This document shows positions 14,611 to 20,963 of a stretch of DNA of 34,331 bases, piece by piece; position 1 is the stretch's first letter; the number at the start of each line of letters is the position of its first letter. The position numbers were made by a program, and so were the translations under genes. The DNA lies in the IMG/VR virus record IMGVR_UViG_3300031227_000212, positions 1-34,331 of that record; one strand, written 5' to 3'. The notes beneath the pieces are model-generated. The model was not told the DNA's origin, did not search any database, and saw nothing but the letters and a program-made list of their open reading frames with translations. The stretch comes from a virus.

Positions 14611-14706
14611 TGAGGGGCAGGATTACTTTGCTCGATACTTAATAAGCGTACAAAAGCACGTCGAGTCGTTCTCAGTAATCAGGCCGTTAACCTTTTCCGC
14701 CCCTCA
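14611..14706 (-). ncRNA. candidate structured RNA/DNA element with nested stems
   Basis: Four stems nest inside each other: TGAGGGGC/GCCCCTCA (14611-14618/14699-14706), GATTACT/AGTAATC (14621-14627/14674-14680), CTCGA/TCGAG (14631-14635/14661-14665), and CGT/ACG (14647-14649/14658-14660). On one side the strand is continuous while the other has bulges of about 8-18 bases. This much perfect pairing inside a non-coding gap is unlikely by chance. It is not a tRNA: length and T-arm do not fit. It could be a small RNA, a cis-regulator of the nuclease operon, or a single-strand origin hairpin. The strand is assumed from neighbouring transcription. Confidence 0.5.
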
Positions 14707-14747
14707 ATACAAGCCGGTACTAAGATACTATCTCAGTCGCCACTTGC

Positions 14748-15224
14748 TTACGCATTGGCCGGAAGAACCTGAAGTTTAATGAGCAGACCCTTGAAAATTT
14801 CCTTCTCAGCTCCCTCTTCCATCGCATTGTACGTAGACATAATGTCATTCTTACTGATCTTCGGTGATGCCGGAGCTCGAACCGACCAGTTACCAGCGGC
14901 CAGACCATCATAAACTTTTTGAATAGCATCAACGGCATCTTTACCCTTCTTACCGGCAGCGGCATCGCCAAGTTTCTGAGTGAGACCATAAGGCATAAGA
15001 TTAGCCTGAATCTCAGCCGGAAGAGCTGCCGCGTCAAACGTAAGAACCGTGCCCGTATCCGCTTCAGTAATCGTAAGAATATTACCCTCAATAACCTTGG
15101 CAAGTTTACGTGTGCGTTTCGTAACCGGAATCTCGGGAACAGGAACAAGTTCCGTCTCAACTGCTGCATCAATTGCTGAATTGTCTGCGCCCATACCACT
15201 TGCAACTCTATTTCTTTTAGACAT
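14748..15224 (-). CDS. hypothetical phage protein (158 aa)
   Basis: This protein is richer in alanine and GC-rich codons than its neighbours. It has a basic N-terminus, a beta-rich middle (EGNILTITEADTGTVLTFDA) and a helical C-terminal half. The segment DAIQKVYDGLAAGNWSVRAP near residues 100-119 resembles a conserved block I recall in phage proteins of unknown function. AAAGGAG precedes the ATG. It follows the RHH regulator in the same operon and precedes the structured non-coding gap. A DNA-associated role is plausible but unproven. Confidence 0.7.
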   Translation of the reverse strand: MSKRNRVASGMGADNSAIDAAVETELVPVPEIPVTKRTRKLAKVIEGNILTITEADTGTVLTFDAAALPAEIQANLMPYGLTQKLGDAAAGKKGKDAVDAIQKVYDGLAAGNWSVRAPASPKISKNDIMSTYNAMEEGAEKEIFKGLLIKLQVLPANA

Positions 15225-15226
15225 AT

Positions 15227-15457
15227 TTAATTCTCCTTTAAATCGTTAATTGTTTCAATTAAGTTAGTAGTTAATTTAAGATTACCCTTAGCTTCCTCCG
15301 AACTACCTCCTCCTTTCACTTCATTTTTTTCTAACATATCAATTGTATTCAGCACACTTTGCCGTAACAATTCTTCTAAGGTGACAGACAAGTCTATCGC
15401 CTTTTTTCTTATTCGTTTGTACTCTACGTCCGACACTCTGGCTTGAATGTGTTTCAT
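15227..15457 (-). CDS. ribbon-helix-helix (CopG/Arc-type) DNA-binding regulator
   Basis: The 76-residue protein begins with the RHH layout: a short strand MKHIQARVSD followed by helix EYKRIRKKAIDLS, a turn, and helix TLEELLRQSVLNTIDML. A polar C-terminal tail follows. RHH dimers insert the N-terminal strand pair in the major groove and usually repress short repeated operators. It is the first gene after a promoter at 15488-15516, so autoregulation is likely. It is the only clear small repressor candidate in the leftward block and might read the dispersed palindromes; that link is speculative. Confidence 0.8.
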   Translation of the reverse strand: MKHIQARVSDVEYKRIRKKAIDLSVTLEELLRQSVLNTIDMLEKNEVKGGGSSEEAKGNLKLTTNLIETINDLKEN

Positions 15458-15487
15458 GATCCGCCCCTTTCACAACGTCATAAATAC

Positions 15488-15516
15488 ACCATAACACAAA
15501 CGAACGTAGGGTGCAA
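15488..15516 (-). promoter_or_regulatory. promoter for the RHH regulator operon
   Basis: On the minus strand TTGCAC (15516-15511) and TATGGT (15493-15488) are separated by 17 bases, upstream of the RHH gene. The element shares AAGCTTG just ahead of the -35 and TGTTATGGT at the -10 with the rightward promoter at 27698-27726. This suggests a common phage promoter type. The -35 is imperfect. Confidence 0.6.
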
Positions 15517-15543
15517 GCTTTTTATTTTAGGAAATGAAATAAT

Positions 15544-15945
15544 TTAAGTAAAGAAATCAAGAATTTCATCACTGGTTAGGCCATTCAGAGTGTCCTCGAT
15601 CTCTTCTCTTTTCTTACCATCCTTCAACATAAGGCTAATCATTCGTTCCCGTTCGGGATCAATGGATACTGTTGAGAAGCCACCATCCTGATCTCTAAAG
15701 AATGCTGTAAACGGAGCTCGAAATTTTCTTTCCAATACTACATATTGCTTAGAGTCTTTAAGAGTTTTATTGATAAAGATCTGACTTGCATGAACTGTAT
15801 CAATACGAGAAAACTCTGTTCTTTCAGTCTCGAATTCGTTAGCCATAATTGTTTGTTCCTTCTTGTTAGCTACCCGGACAAAGATAGCCTGCCCTACCTC
15901 CAATTTCTTAGCTTGGTTGAACCAAACCTGTGCTATTTCACTCAA
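15544..15945 (-). CDS. hypothetical protein (133 aa), TTG start; paralogue of the gene at 18738-19103
   Basis: The only suitable start is TTG at 15945, with AAAGGAGG upstream, overlapping the previous stop as TTGA. The protein has a strand-rich N-terminal part and a C-terminal helical hairpin, RERMISLMLKDGKKREEIED. The last 90 residues align by eye with the product of 18738-19103: KK at the start, a FRDQDGGF/IRDEEGNL segment, then RM-x3-LM-x-KDG-x3-E-x-IE. The pair probably share a fold. Function unknown. It is followed by the RHH promoter region. Confidence 0.65.
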   Translation of the reverse strand: MSEIAQVWFNQAKKLEVGQAIFVRVANKKEQTIMANEFETERTEFSRIDTVHASQIFINKTLKDSKQYVVLERKFRAPFTAFFRDQDGGFSTVSIDPERERMISLMLKDGKKREEIEDTLNGLTSDEILDFFT

Positions 15946-16328
15946 AAGTGTATCCTCCTTTTAAAAGATTCACGCTGTATTTCATCGCGTACTGACTGTG
16001 GACCATCAACAGCATGACGATTTATCAACATGTTAATTAAAGTTTTCTTATTCATTTGACCTAAAACTATTTCACAATCCTTACATACGCTGACCTTGGC
16101 ATTTAAAACTTCATCATACTTCAATACATGGCTATTTTGCACTAACTCCTCATCCTTAGTCCATGTATTTCCTTGTTTCAACAAGCTAAAATATTGAACT
16201 GTTCTTGTTCGACATAAGCCACACTGCACAGTTGATCTAAGTATTTTATACTCTGGTTCAACCACTTTTTGTATCTTAATCCCTAACTTTTTAATTATAG
16301 CTAATTCTGCGGAACTAAAATCTGCCAT
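15942..16328 (-). CDS. zinc-ribbon-like protein (128 aa)
   Basis: Two CxxC pairs, CGLC at 36-39 and CKDC at 82-85, are spaced like a zinc ribbon with a long insert. The N-terminus is helical (SSAELAIIKKLGIKIQKV) and the C-terminus basic. Its ATG comes 2 bases after the stop of the amber-interrupted gene, and its TGA overlaps the next TTG start. It could bind nucleic acid or a host protein; no family is recognised. Confidence 0.65.
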   Translation of the reverse strand: MADFSSAELAIIKKLGIKIQKVVEPEYKILRSTVQCGLCRTRTVQYFSLLKQGNTWTKDEELVQNSHVLKYDEVLNAKVSVCKDCEIVLGQMNKKTLINMLINRHAVDGPQSVRDEIQRESFKRRIHF

Positions 16329-16330
16329 AG

Positions 16331-16582
16331 TTATACCTCTCTATCAGTAAAACCAAACACTTCATATCCTTCAAGATGAACTATATGAGCATCCCAATTA
16401 ATTCTCGTATCAAATCCATATGGTTCTATAGTAATATTTTGGCAGTTGTATCTATCGTTTATCCCAAACTAATCTATAGAATTTTGCAAGTAATCTATTA
16501 AATCCTGCCTTGTGTCAAAAAGTTGTACTGTAAGCATAGAATCAACCAGTATTTCTTTATGATCTCGATACTTAAATGCCAT
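16331..16582 (-). pseudogene. small gene interrupted by one in-frame amber codon
   Basis: The reading frame starts at ATG 16582 (AAGGA about 5 bases upstream) and runs 83 codons to TAA at 16331. The only interruption is a TAG at 16471-16469 (codon 38). The first part ends DLIDYLQNSID and the rest reads FGINDRYNCQNITIEPYGFD onward with normal composition. Both ends fit the tight gene spacing: the start overlaps the upstream stop and the end lies 2 bases before the next ATG. The second part has no start codon of its own. TAG is an ordinary stop elsewhere here, so this is a recent nonsense mutation (for example TGG or CAG to TAG), a sequencing error, or programmed readthrough. Confidence 0.65.
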
Positions 16583-16811
16583 CACATTCCTTCTCAAATG
16601 AATTAAATCCTGTAATTTTAAATTGGGAAAGTAAGTTTATAGCTTTCCCTATCTTATTCAACCTTAGCATCTTCTTGACTTTCCGTACAATAAACTCTGA
16701 ATCAATTGGGTAAGTGTACAGTTTACCATTGATAGCTACTTTGATTTCCCAGACACCAAAGCAATCTTTTACCTCTGAAACGATTAGCATTTTTACTCTG
16801 CTTTTACTCAT
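16572..16811 (-). CDS. hypothetical small protein (79 aa)
   Basis: Unrecognised. A strand-rich N-terminal half (VKMLIVSEV, VWEIKVAINGKLYTYPID) is followed by a basic helix (FIVRKVKKMLRLNKIGKAIN). The start overlaps the upstream stop, and the end overlaps the amber-interrupted gene by 11 bases. The small beta-then-helix layout is reminiscent of KTSC-like domains, but key residues are not recognisable. Confidence 0.6.
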   Translation of the reverse strand: MSKSRVKMLIVSEVKDCFGVWEIKVAINGKLYTYPIDSEFIVRKVKKMLRLNKIGKAINLLSQFKITGFNSFEKECDGI

Positions 16812-17179
16812 CGGAGTACATTTAGTGTGAGTATAAGTGGTCCACGAACTGTAGTCATAACTTGGTCTTGTAGTCTATATTTTACGTCGCTAGTAGTACT
16901 GCCTTTTCTAAATCCGAGAACAAGTTGTCCAGTATAAATGTCATATAAAATTAAAGTATCTTTATCCACTAATGCTTGTACCATAACACCTGTACATGTA
17001 CCTCGATCTTCCCACTGAAAGAACATTCCTGATTTAAGAAGATCTTTAAATGCATCAGGAAATAATTCCCTTAACACTTTATCAGCTTCTTTACTCTCAT
17101 CTGCTGCTGTCCTAATCTGTGCCGCTGTTGGGCATTCGATTGGGTTTTTTCCATACATCTCTTTATATTTCCTATCCAT
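16808..17179 (-). CDS. hypothetical protein (123 aa)
   Basis: Unrecognised. A helical N-terminal half (AAQIRTAADESKEADKVLRE) leads to a beta-rich domain (MFFQWEDRG, CTGVMVQALV, TLILYDIYTGQLVLGF). A loop-and-strand end follows. AAGGAGGAAG lies about 7 bases before the ATG. It follows the ligase gene directly and is presumably co-transcribed with it. Confidence 0.65.
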   Translation of the reverse strand: MDRKYKEMYGKNPIECPTAAQIRTAADESKEADKVLRELFPDAFKDLLKSGMFFQWEDRGTCTGVMVQALVDKDTLILYDIYTGQLVLGFRKGSTTSDVKYRLQDQVMTTVRGPLILTLNVLR

Positions 17180-17193
17180 AAGTTACTTCCTCC

Positions 17194-18096
17194 TTAATCT
17201 ATAGCTAAATCCCAAGATGGTCTAATTTTAATAACACTGGGCATCCTTGGTTTATATCTGCTACCATACTTTTGGTACTTAATCGTAGCTGTTTGTCCAA
17301 TGTAACTAGTCCTGTTGTCCCAAATAAATTGTTTAGCTTTATCATTGAATCCCTTACCCGCAGCTGCACGAAATGGTTTCTTCCACAGTGGTGATTTAAG
17401 AACAAAGGCACCAAGAGTACCAGCTGGAAACATATTCTCTTTACAATAAGATCGTTTTGTTAAGCCCATCTCATTTATTACAGCTTCATTAAAGTTCATC
17501 ATCTTTTCTTCCATACCAATAACAAGTACTTCAACTTCTACAAACGGTTTACGCTTAAAGATATTCTTTTCTCTAAATGTACATCTGCCTTCTTTATAAC
17601 CTCCTTTAATATCCCTGATCATTACGCCTTCATAGCCACTTGCAAGCATTTCTGCCTCATAAAGAAGTACCTCGTCAGGGGAATAAAGAAATCTCTGTTC
17701 AAGCGGTATTATCCTATTATACTGCATAGGCATTCGTTCAAGCCAGCGTTCTCTATAAGGTTTCTTAATAGAATAGTTATCAAAGACATAGAAGTGAAAG
17801 TTTGGCTGGCCGTTAAATCTCCTTAGTGGCCCGGAAGTATTGTGGAATGCATCAGGGTCTTTCGGGTTACCCACAACAATTTCGCCATCCAGTCCAGAGT
17901 ACAACGGACTACTTAATTCAGCTCTAACAAAAGCATTCTGAAATGGTTTCATAGTTGATGTGTAAGGCTGATCGTATACAGTACAACGGAAGCCATCTAA
18001 CTTTGGGCTACCTGCTACAGGATATGCCAACTGTTCAAGCTCGAAATTTGTAATTACATCAGTTGGTGCTTTCATTGGTCGCTTAATATTATTCAT
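17194..18096 (-). CDS. ATP-dependent DNA ligase (T7-like)
   Basis: The 300-residue protein seals nicks during replication and repair. The adenylated lysine is K32 in motif I (SPKLDGFR). Motif III is GLDGEIVV at 68-75, motif IIIa FYVFD at 102-106, motif IV EGVMIR at 156-161, and motif V contains KRKPF near 181. A C-terminal OB-fold follows (YIGQTATIKYQKYGSRYKPR). This is the minimal nucleotidyltransferase plus OB architecture of phage ligases. I chose the ATG at 18096, with GGAGGG 4 bases upstream, over a start 60 bases earlier. It overlaps the upstream stop by 8 bases. Confidence 0.93.
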   Translation of the reverse strand: MNNIKRPMKAPTDVITNFELEQLAYPVAGSPKLDGFRCTVYDQPYTSTMKPFQNAFVRAELSSPLYSGLDGEIVVGNPKDPDAFHNTSGPLRRFNGQPNFHFYVFDNYSIKKPYRERWLERMPMQYNRIIPLEQRFLYSPDEVLLYEAEMLASGYEGVMIRDIKGGYKEGRCTFREKNIFKRKPFVEVEVLVIGMEEKMMNFNEAVINEMGLTKRSYCKENMFPAGTLGAFVLKSPLWKKPFRAAAGKGFNDKAKQFIWDNRTSYIGQTATIKYQKYGSRYKPRMPSVIKIRPSWDLAID

Positions 18097-18316
18097 TGTC
18101 CCTCCGGTATAAGTCCCAAGAAGTCTCATTTTTGACTCTCCACCAGCCAAGCACAAAATTTATATGCCTTAAAGCTTCCCTTAAAGTGTTTCGTTCCGCA
18201 TTCAGTGTTGTAGGATCATGGATTAATCCTGTTAATCGTGACTGTATAGAATGAAGCGAACCGTAGTTCAAGAACACTCTCTTTTGCTGCCACTTCTGCT
18301 TTAATGATCTAGCCAT
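18089..18316 (-). CDS. hypothetical basic protein (75 aa)
   Basis: Unrecognised. It is helical and strongly basic at the N-terminus (MARSLKQKWQQKRVF), with leucine-spaced helices through the middle (SLHSIQSRLTGLIHD, ERNTLREALRHINF) and a tryptophan pair. It overlaps the ligase start by 8 bases, so their translation is coupled. A ligase accessory or DNA-binding role is only a guess. Confidence 0.6.
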   Translation of the reverse strand: MARSLKQKWQQKRVFLNYGSLHSIQSRLTGLIHDPTTLNAERNTLREALRHINFVLGWWRVKNETSWDLYRRDNE

Positions 18317-18593
18317 TCTTATTTTTCCTCCTTGCTTTTGCAGCGAGTTTATTCTTCTTTCTATTCTTACTCTTCTTCTTGATCTGTACCATATTTGATT
18401 CTTTCAGTGCAATCCTATCAGTCTTACTACGCCGGACACAAACAAGTTCACCTGTGATATTATCAAGTGAAGCTACTTCATTCACAGGCTCTTCTTCAGC
18501 GCAAACTGTTACTATATCTGGAAAATCATTCTTAACTTTTTCATTAAGAATAGTACTAAGATATTCTGTTGCTGCCATTACAGTGCTACTCAT
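18309..18593 (-). CDS. hypothetical protein with polylysine/arginine tail (94 aa)
   Basis: Unrecognised. An acidic/neutral N-terminal 60 residues (VTVCAEEEPVNEVASLDN) is followed by a tail of about 25 residues made mainly of K, R and N (KKKSKNRKKNKLAAKARR). The tail should bind nucleic acid or a polyanionic surface. AAGGA precedes the ATG, which overlaps the TAG of the 33-residue membrane gene upstream. Confidence 0.62.
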   Translation of the reverse strand: MSSTVMAATEYLSTILNEKVKNDFPDIVTVCAEEEPVNEVASLDNITGELVCVRRSKTDRIALKESNMVQIKKKSKNRKKNKLAAKARRKNKNG

Positions 18594-18687
18594 CGTACAA
18601 GTCCTTCGATCCGATTCTAATTAAAGTCCAAAGCCAAATAGCAAATATAGCTATCACTGCAAGGCATACGCATATACTTACTAACAT
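18586..18687 (-). CDS. 33-residue membrane peptide
   Basis: A short gene fills the gap between the palindrome at 18711 and the next gene. AAGGA lies about 9 bases before the ATG. The product starts MLVSICVCLAVIAIFAIW and ends with a short charged tail (RIGSKDLYDE), giving one membrane span with a cytoplasmic-type basic-then-acidic end. The TAG stop overlaps the next ATG (ATGAGTAG). It is similar in style to the 25-residue peptide at 6920-6997. Confidence 0.6.
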   Translation of the reverse strand: MLVSICVCLAVIAIFAIWLWTLIRIGSKDLYDE

Positions 18688-18710
18688 TATACCATTCCTT
18701 CCAGGTAAAA

Positions 18711-18725
18711 AGTCAAATATTGACC
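18711..18725. promoter_or_regulatory. 15-bp palindrome, copy 2 (intergenic)
   Basis: AGTCAAATATTGACC followed by TTTCTGAC sits in the 50-base gap between two leftward genes. It shares GTCAA-N3-TTGAC and the TTTCTGA flank with the copies at 24429, 25508 and 28630. On the minus-strand transcript it would form a stem followed by five U residues, so weak termination is also possible. Confidence 0.6.
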
Positions 18726-18737
18726 TTTCTGACGATA

Positions 18738-19103
18738 TCATCCATCTTCTTCTGTTGTTATTAATGCTTCTATATCCTCTTCAGACATACCATCCTTACG
18801 CATTAATTCCGCCATGCGTGTCTCTTCTTTACTACGACTTTTAGGTGCCGGCGTAAGATTTCCTTCCTCATCTCGTATCCAGCGATCTAAATTCGTTATA
18901 TCCTTTTTATAGATTCTGACAAAATAATTACCATTTTCCTCCATCTTCTGAATCCCAACTAATTCAATTACAGAATCTGGCAGTCTCCGTTTATGGTTGA
19001 AGGCAGAAACACGCATGGATTCAGCATGCTTCTTATCTGTAGCATGGATGAATTCCTCTCCGCCTTCAATTGCTATTTTTTCAACAATATCTCTAAGTGA
19101 CAT
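18738..19103 (-). CDS. hypothetical protein (121 aa), paralogue of the gene at 15544-15945
   Basis: A helical N-terminus is followed by a strand-rich domain (NGNYFVRIYKKDI, LDRWIRDEEGNLT) and a C-terminal helical hairpin, EETRMAELMRKDGMSEEDIE. The hairpin and the segment before it align with the 15544-15945 product. The shared KDG turn and acidic E-x-IE end suggest a common binding surface. AAGGAG precedes the ATG. The palindrome at 18711 lies just after its stop. Function unknown. Confidence 0.68.
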   Translation of the reverse strand: MSLRDIVEKIAIEGGEEFIHATDKKHAESMRVSAFNHKRRLPDSVIELVGIQKMEENGNYFVRIYKKDITNLDRWIRDEEGNLTPAPKSRSKEETRMAELMRKDGMSEEDIEALITTEEDG

Positions 19104-19112
19104 AATTACTCC

Positions 19113-19337
19113 TTAATCAATTAATTCATGAATACAACGCATACAAAGTTGACTGGCTGTAACAGCATACGGCATCAACGCCTTTGAGAACTTGCGTTTA
19201 TATGCTAATGACTCATAACCAGAAATAACATCTTTGTCACAACGCTGACATCTAAAGAAAGCTGTACAATGTTTCTTTCCTCCGAACAAAGACATTTTAA
19301 TGTTATCAAAATCATCTACATATATTATATAACTCAT
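19113..19337 (-). CDS. zinc-ribbon protein (74 aa)
   Basis: Two CxxC pairs, CQRC at 30-33 and CMRC at 65-68, separated by a basic helix-strand segment, give a typical zinc ribbon; C24 lies just before. The first 20 residues form strands. AAAGGAG lies 5 bases before the ATG. It is one of about ten small cysteine-pair proteins in this early block. Confidence 0.68.
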   Translation of the reverse strand: MSYIIYVDDFDNIKMSLFGGKKHCTAFFRCQRCDKDVISGYESLAYKRKFSKALMPYAVTASQLCMRCIHELID

Positions 19338-19339
19338 AA

Positions 19340-19540
19340 TTACTCCTTTGTTTTTGATACTTCAACAACTTCATACCCAAGCTTTTTACCTATAAGTTTA
19401 GTTACTCTTCCCTCAAATATGACTTTATCATGATAATTTAATAGCAGAAATTTCCACTCTTTAGCAGTTATGCGCTGGAAATAATCTGCGTATACCCAGT
19501 GACCATCGTGCAAGATACTTTTTTTTGTCATTACTTCCAT
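19340..19540 (-). CDS. hypothetical small protein (66 aa)
   Basis: Unrecognised. It contains strands GHWVYADYFQR, KWKFLLLN-like, KVIFEGRVTKLI and LGYEVVEV, which suggests a small SH3/KOW-type barrel. Two starts compete: ATG 19540 (AAAGGG about 10 bases upstream) and ATG 19531, which overlaps the previous stop as TAATG. I give the longer form. Beta-barrel nature is inferred from pattern only. Confidence 0.6.
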   Translation of the reverse strand: MEVMTKKSILHDGHWVYADYFQRITAKEWKFLLLNYHDKVIFEGRVTKLIGKKLGYEVVEVSKTKE

Positions 19541-19947
19541 GGATCCCAGCCCTTTGACCGCAGTAATTTATAGCTTAACTGGATACCCTTAATAGATCTC
19601 CCATGCGCTGTAGCGGTATCTGCAATAAAAGTAGCGAATGCGGCCATTAGGAATCTCTCCTCTACTTTATTCCAGGGTTCTCCAAAACAAGGTTTTCGTA
19701 CTACCTTATGTTTCAATTCAGTCATAAGTGAATCAAATTCTGCAACACCTTCATGTGTAATATCTCCAGAAGCAACCGTCCTTAAACTATCCTTACCTTT
19801 TTTATAAGCCTCTTTAAGGGCCAAGTTTATTCTTTCCTGAATATCTGTTCGATTTTCTTGCAGTATCTGACCTGCCTCTATACTAAAATCCGCCATAGTA
19901 TCTCTCCCTTTAATTTTATTTATTATTAGCTCTTTAGTCGGCCACAT
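19531..19947 (-). CDS. hypothetical protein (138 aa; alternative start gives 121 aa)
   Basis: Unrecognised helical protein. ATG 19947 lies one base after the upstream stop and has GAGGT 7 bases before it. ATG 19896 has an even better AGGGAG site and would give MADFSIEAGQILQENR as the N-terminus. The body has long amphipathic helices (RTDIQERINLALKEAYKKG) and a C-terminal helical, basic part (KGIQLSYKLLRSKGWDPWK). Length and helix pattern would suit a small nucleic-acid-binding protein; no family recognised. Confidence 0.62.
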   Translation of the reverse strand: MWPTKELIINKIKGRDTMADFSIEAGQILQENRTDIQERINLALKEAYKKGKDSLRTVASGDITHEGVAEFDSLMTELKHKVVRKPCFGEPWNKVEERFLMAAFATFIADTATAHGRSIKGIQLSYKLLRSKGWDPWK

Positions 19948-19948
19948 T

Positions 19949-20110
19949 TTACTTACCTCGTGTAAACATAAATTCTTTATACGCTTTACCTTTACCTCTT
20001 CTCCATTTACTTGCCTGTCGTGCTGTAGCAGGGATATGTGCAGCCTCACAAGCCTTGTTAAAGGTTACGCTGTCTTTAGAAAATTCCTTATTCGTCAGTC
20101 TTACTTTCAT
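19949..20110 (-). CDS. small basic protein (53 aa)
   Basis: A short gene with AAGGAG about 7 bases before its ATG. It ends one base before the next possible start. The product begins MKVRLTNKEFSKDSVTF and has a very basic C-terminal half (ARQASKWRRGKGKAYKEF). It is probably a nucleic-acid binder. It overlaps the upstream 54-codon gene by 23 bases in another frame. Confidence 0.65.
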   Translation of the reverse strand: MKVRLTNKEFSKDSVTFNKACEAAHIPATARQASKWRRGKGKAYKEFMFTRGK

Positions 20111-20252
20111 CCTTATACTCCTTTTTGCCGTTAAATGGGCAGTTAAAACAAAACGGTGTTGCTCCTACAGTTTGGCAATCACCATTCTGATTGTACTTTG
20201 TTTTATACCTGTATGAATGACACTTTACATAGGTGAAATTTTCTTCTTTCAC
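20088..20252 (-). CDS. small four-cysteine protein (54 aa), GTG start
   Basis: The GTG at 20252 follows the upstream TAA directly, and GGGAGGTGG lies just before it, inside the end of the upstream gene. The product has C11, C26, C35 and C38 (CFNC) in a compact strand-rich frame (FTYVKCHSYRYKTKYN), fitting a small metal-binding knuckle with an acidic tail. The 23-base overlap with the next gene hints at coupled translation. Confidence 0.6.
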   Translation of the reverse strand: MKEENFTYVKCHSYRYKTKYNQNGDCQTVGATPFCFNCPFNGKKEYKDESKTDE

Positions 20253-20594
20253 TTACCACCTCCCGTGACAATAAGCTACTTCACCATTAAGTCTAATAAA
20301 GTGACTGAAATCACTGGCCACTAAAACATAGCCATGTTTACGTCTAATGGCTACTTGCCGGGAATACTCTGCGGTGTTCTTATATCCTCCGCAACTACCC
20401 TTCCAGATATTATCCGAAGCTGCGATAGGTTTGAAAAAGAAGAGAACAGCAAAGACTACTAACGCTGCGACTAAAACAATGATGTAAGACGTCCACAGTT
20501 GCTCTTTATACCTACGCTTTTCGTTCTTTTCTGCCAATCTGTCCACATTAGCTAAATACGCTTGGTACTCTGCACGTTCGTACTGTTCTATCAT
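20253..20594 (-). CDS. single-span membrane protein (113 aa)
   Basis: A helical, charged N-terminal 34 residues (possible coiled coil) leads into one strong membrane span at about 36-55 (SYIIVLVAALVVFAVLFFF). A globular C-terminal part of about 55 residues follows, with two cysteines (C68, C109) that could form a disulfide outside the cytoplasm. This topology fits an inner-membrane protein with an external domain, perhaps for superinfection exclusion. That role is inferred from topology only. Confidence 0.68.
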   Translation of the reverse strand: MIEQYERAEYQAYLANVDRLAEKNEKRRYKEQLWTSYIIVLVAALVVFAVLFFFKPIAASDNIWKGSCGGYKNTAEYSRQVAIRRKHGYVLVASDFSHFIRLNGEVAYCHGRW

Positions 20595-20776
20595 TTACTT
20601 ATCGACCTAATTCGCTTTAAGTAATTTGAAAAAGTTCCTCTTGTAAAGTACCAGTCTGTATATACCTTTCCATGTTTTAGCCAAGAAATAAATGAAAAAT
20701 CTGATCCAATTATTACTGCCTTAATAGCTACTAAGGCGCACATCCATAGACAAATCTCTTTTAGTATTTCATTCAT
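20591..20776 (-). CDS. small membrane protein (61 aa)
   Basis: One hydrophobic segment at about residues 7-24 (EICLWMCALVAIKAVIIG) is followed by an aromatic, basic tail (LKHGKVYTDWYFTRG). AAGGAATAAA precedes the ATG. It overlaps the next membrane-protein gene by 4 bases; the pair are co-translated and could act together at the membrane. No family recognised. Confidence 0.62.
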   Translation of the reverse strand: MNEILKEICLWMCALVAIKAVIIGSDFSFISWLKHGKVYTDWYFTRGTFSNYLKRIRSISK

Positions 20777-20777
20777 T

Positions 20778-20963
20778 TTATTCCTTCCTTAAAAGGTGCT
20801 GGTCAAGAAGTTCTCCAGTTAATTTGATTATTCTTTCTTGTGCGTCTAAATAAGATGTAGGTAATAAAGTACTTGAACCATCGTACACAGTTATAGTGGA
20901 TTTTTCTAATATAGCTTTAAGAGCTTCTATTCTCCACTTCCTCAACAATCTTTCACTAAGCAT
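20778..20963 (-). CDS. hypothetical small protein (61 aa)
   Basis: Unrecognised, mainly helical: a basic N-terminal helix (SERLLRKWRIEALKAILEK), a short strand segment and a C-terminal helix (AQERIIKLTGELLDQHLLR). GAGGA lies about 8 bases before the ATG. It overlaps the upstream gene by 8 bases. Confidence 0.58.
   Translation of the reverse strand: MLSERLLRKWRIEALKAILEKSTITVYDGSSTLLPTSYLDAQERIIKLTGELLDQHLLRKE

Larger units (their letters stand above)
14390..14747. other. 358-base non-coding interval rich in inverted repeats
   Basis: No convincing gene is present on either strand; peptides of 23-34 codons lack good ribosome-binding sites. It contains three inverted structures: a hairpin at 14404-14439, a long multi-stem element at 14611-14706, and a 17-bp near-palindrome CTAAGATACTATCTCAG at 14720-14736. 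It interrupts an otherwise gapless leftward operon, just downstream of the 158-residue gene. Regulation of the recombination genes or an accessory origin are possible roles. Confidence 0.6.

Noticed and set aside
14611-14706. A tRNA gene with acceptor stem GAGGGGC/GCCCCTC
   Set aside because: The interval is about 95 bases, no T-arm with GTTCNANNC precedes the 3' acceptor strand on either strand, and the inner pairings form one long nested stem rather than a cloverleaf.
14720-15205. A 161-codon leftward frame rich in arginine and leucine
   Set aside because: It is the out-of-frame shadow of the 158-residue gene at 14748-15224, which has the ribosome-binding site and balanced composition.
16331-16582. 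Reassignment of TAG in this phage
   Set aside because: Several intact genes end in TAG (59-280, 718-1113, 18586-18687, 24450-24608), and no suppressor tRNA is visible.
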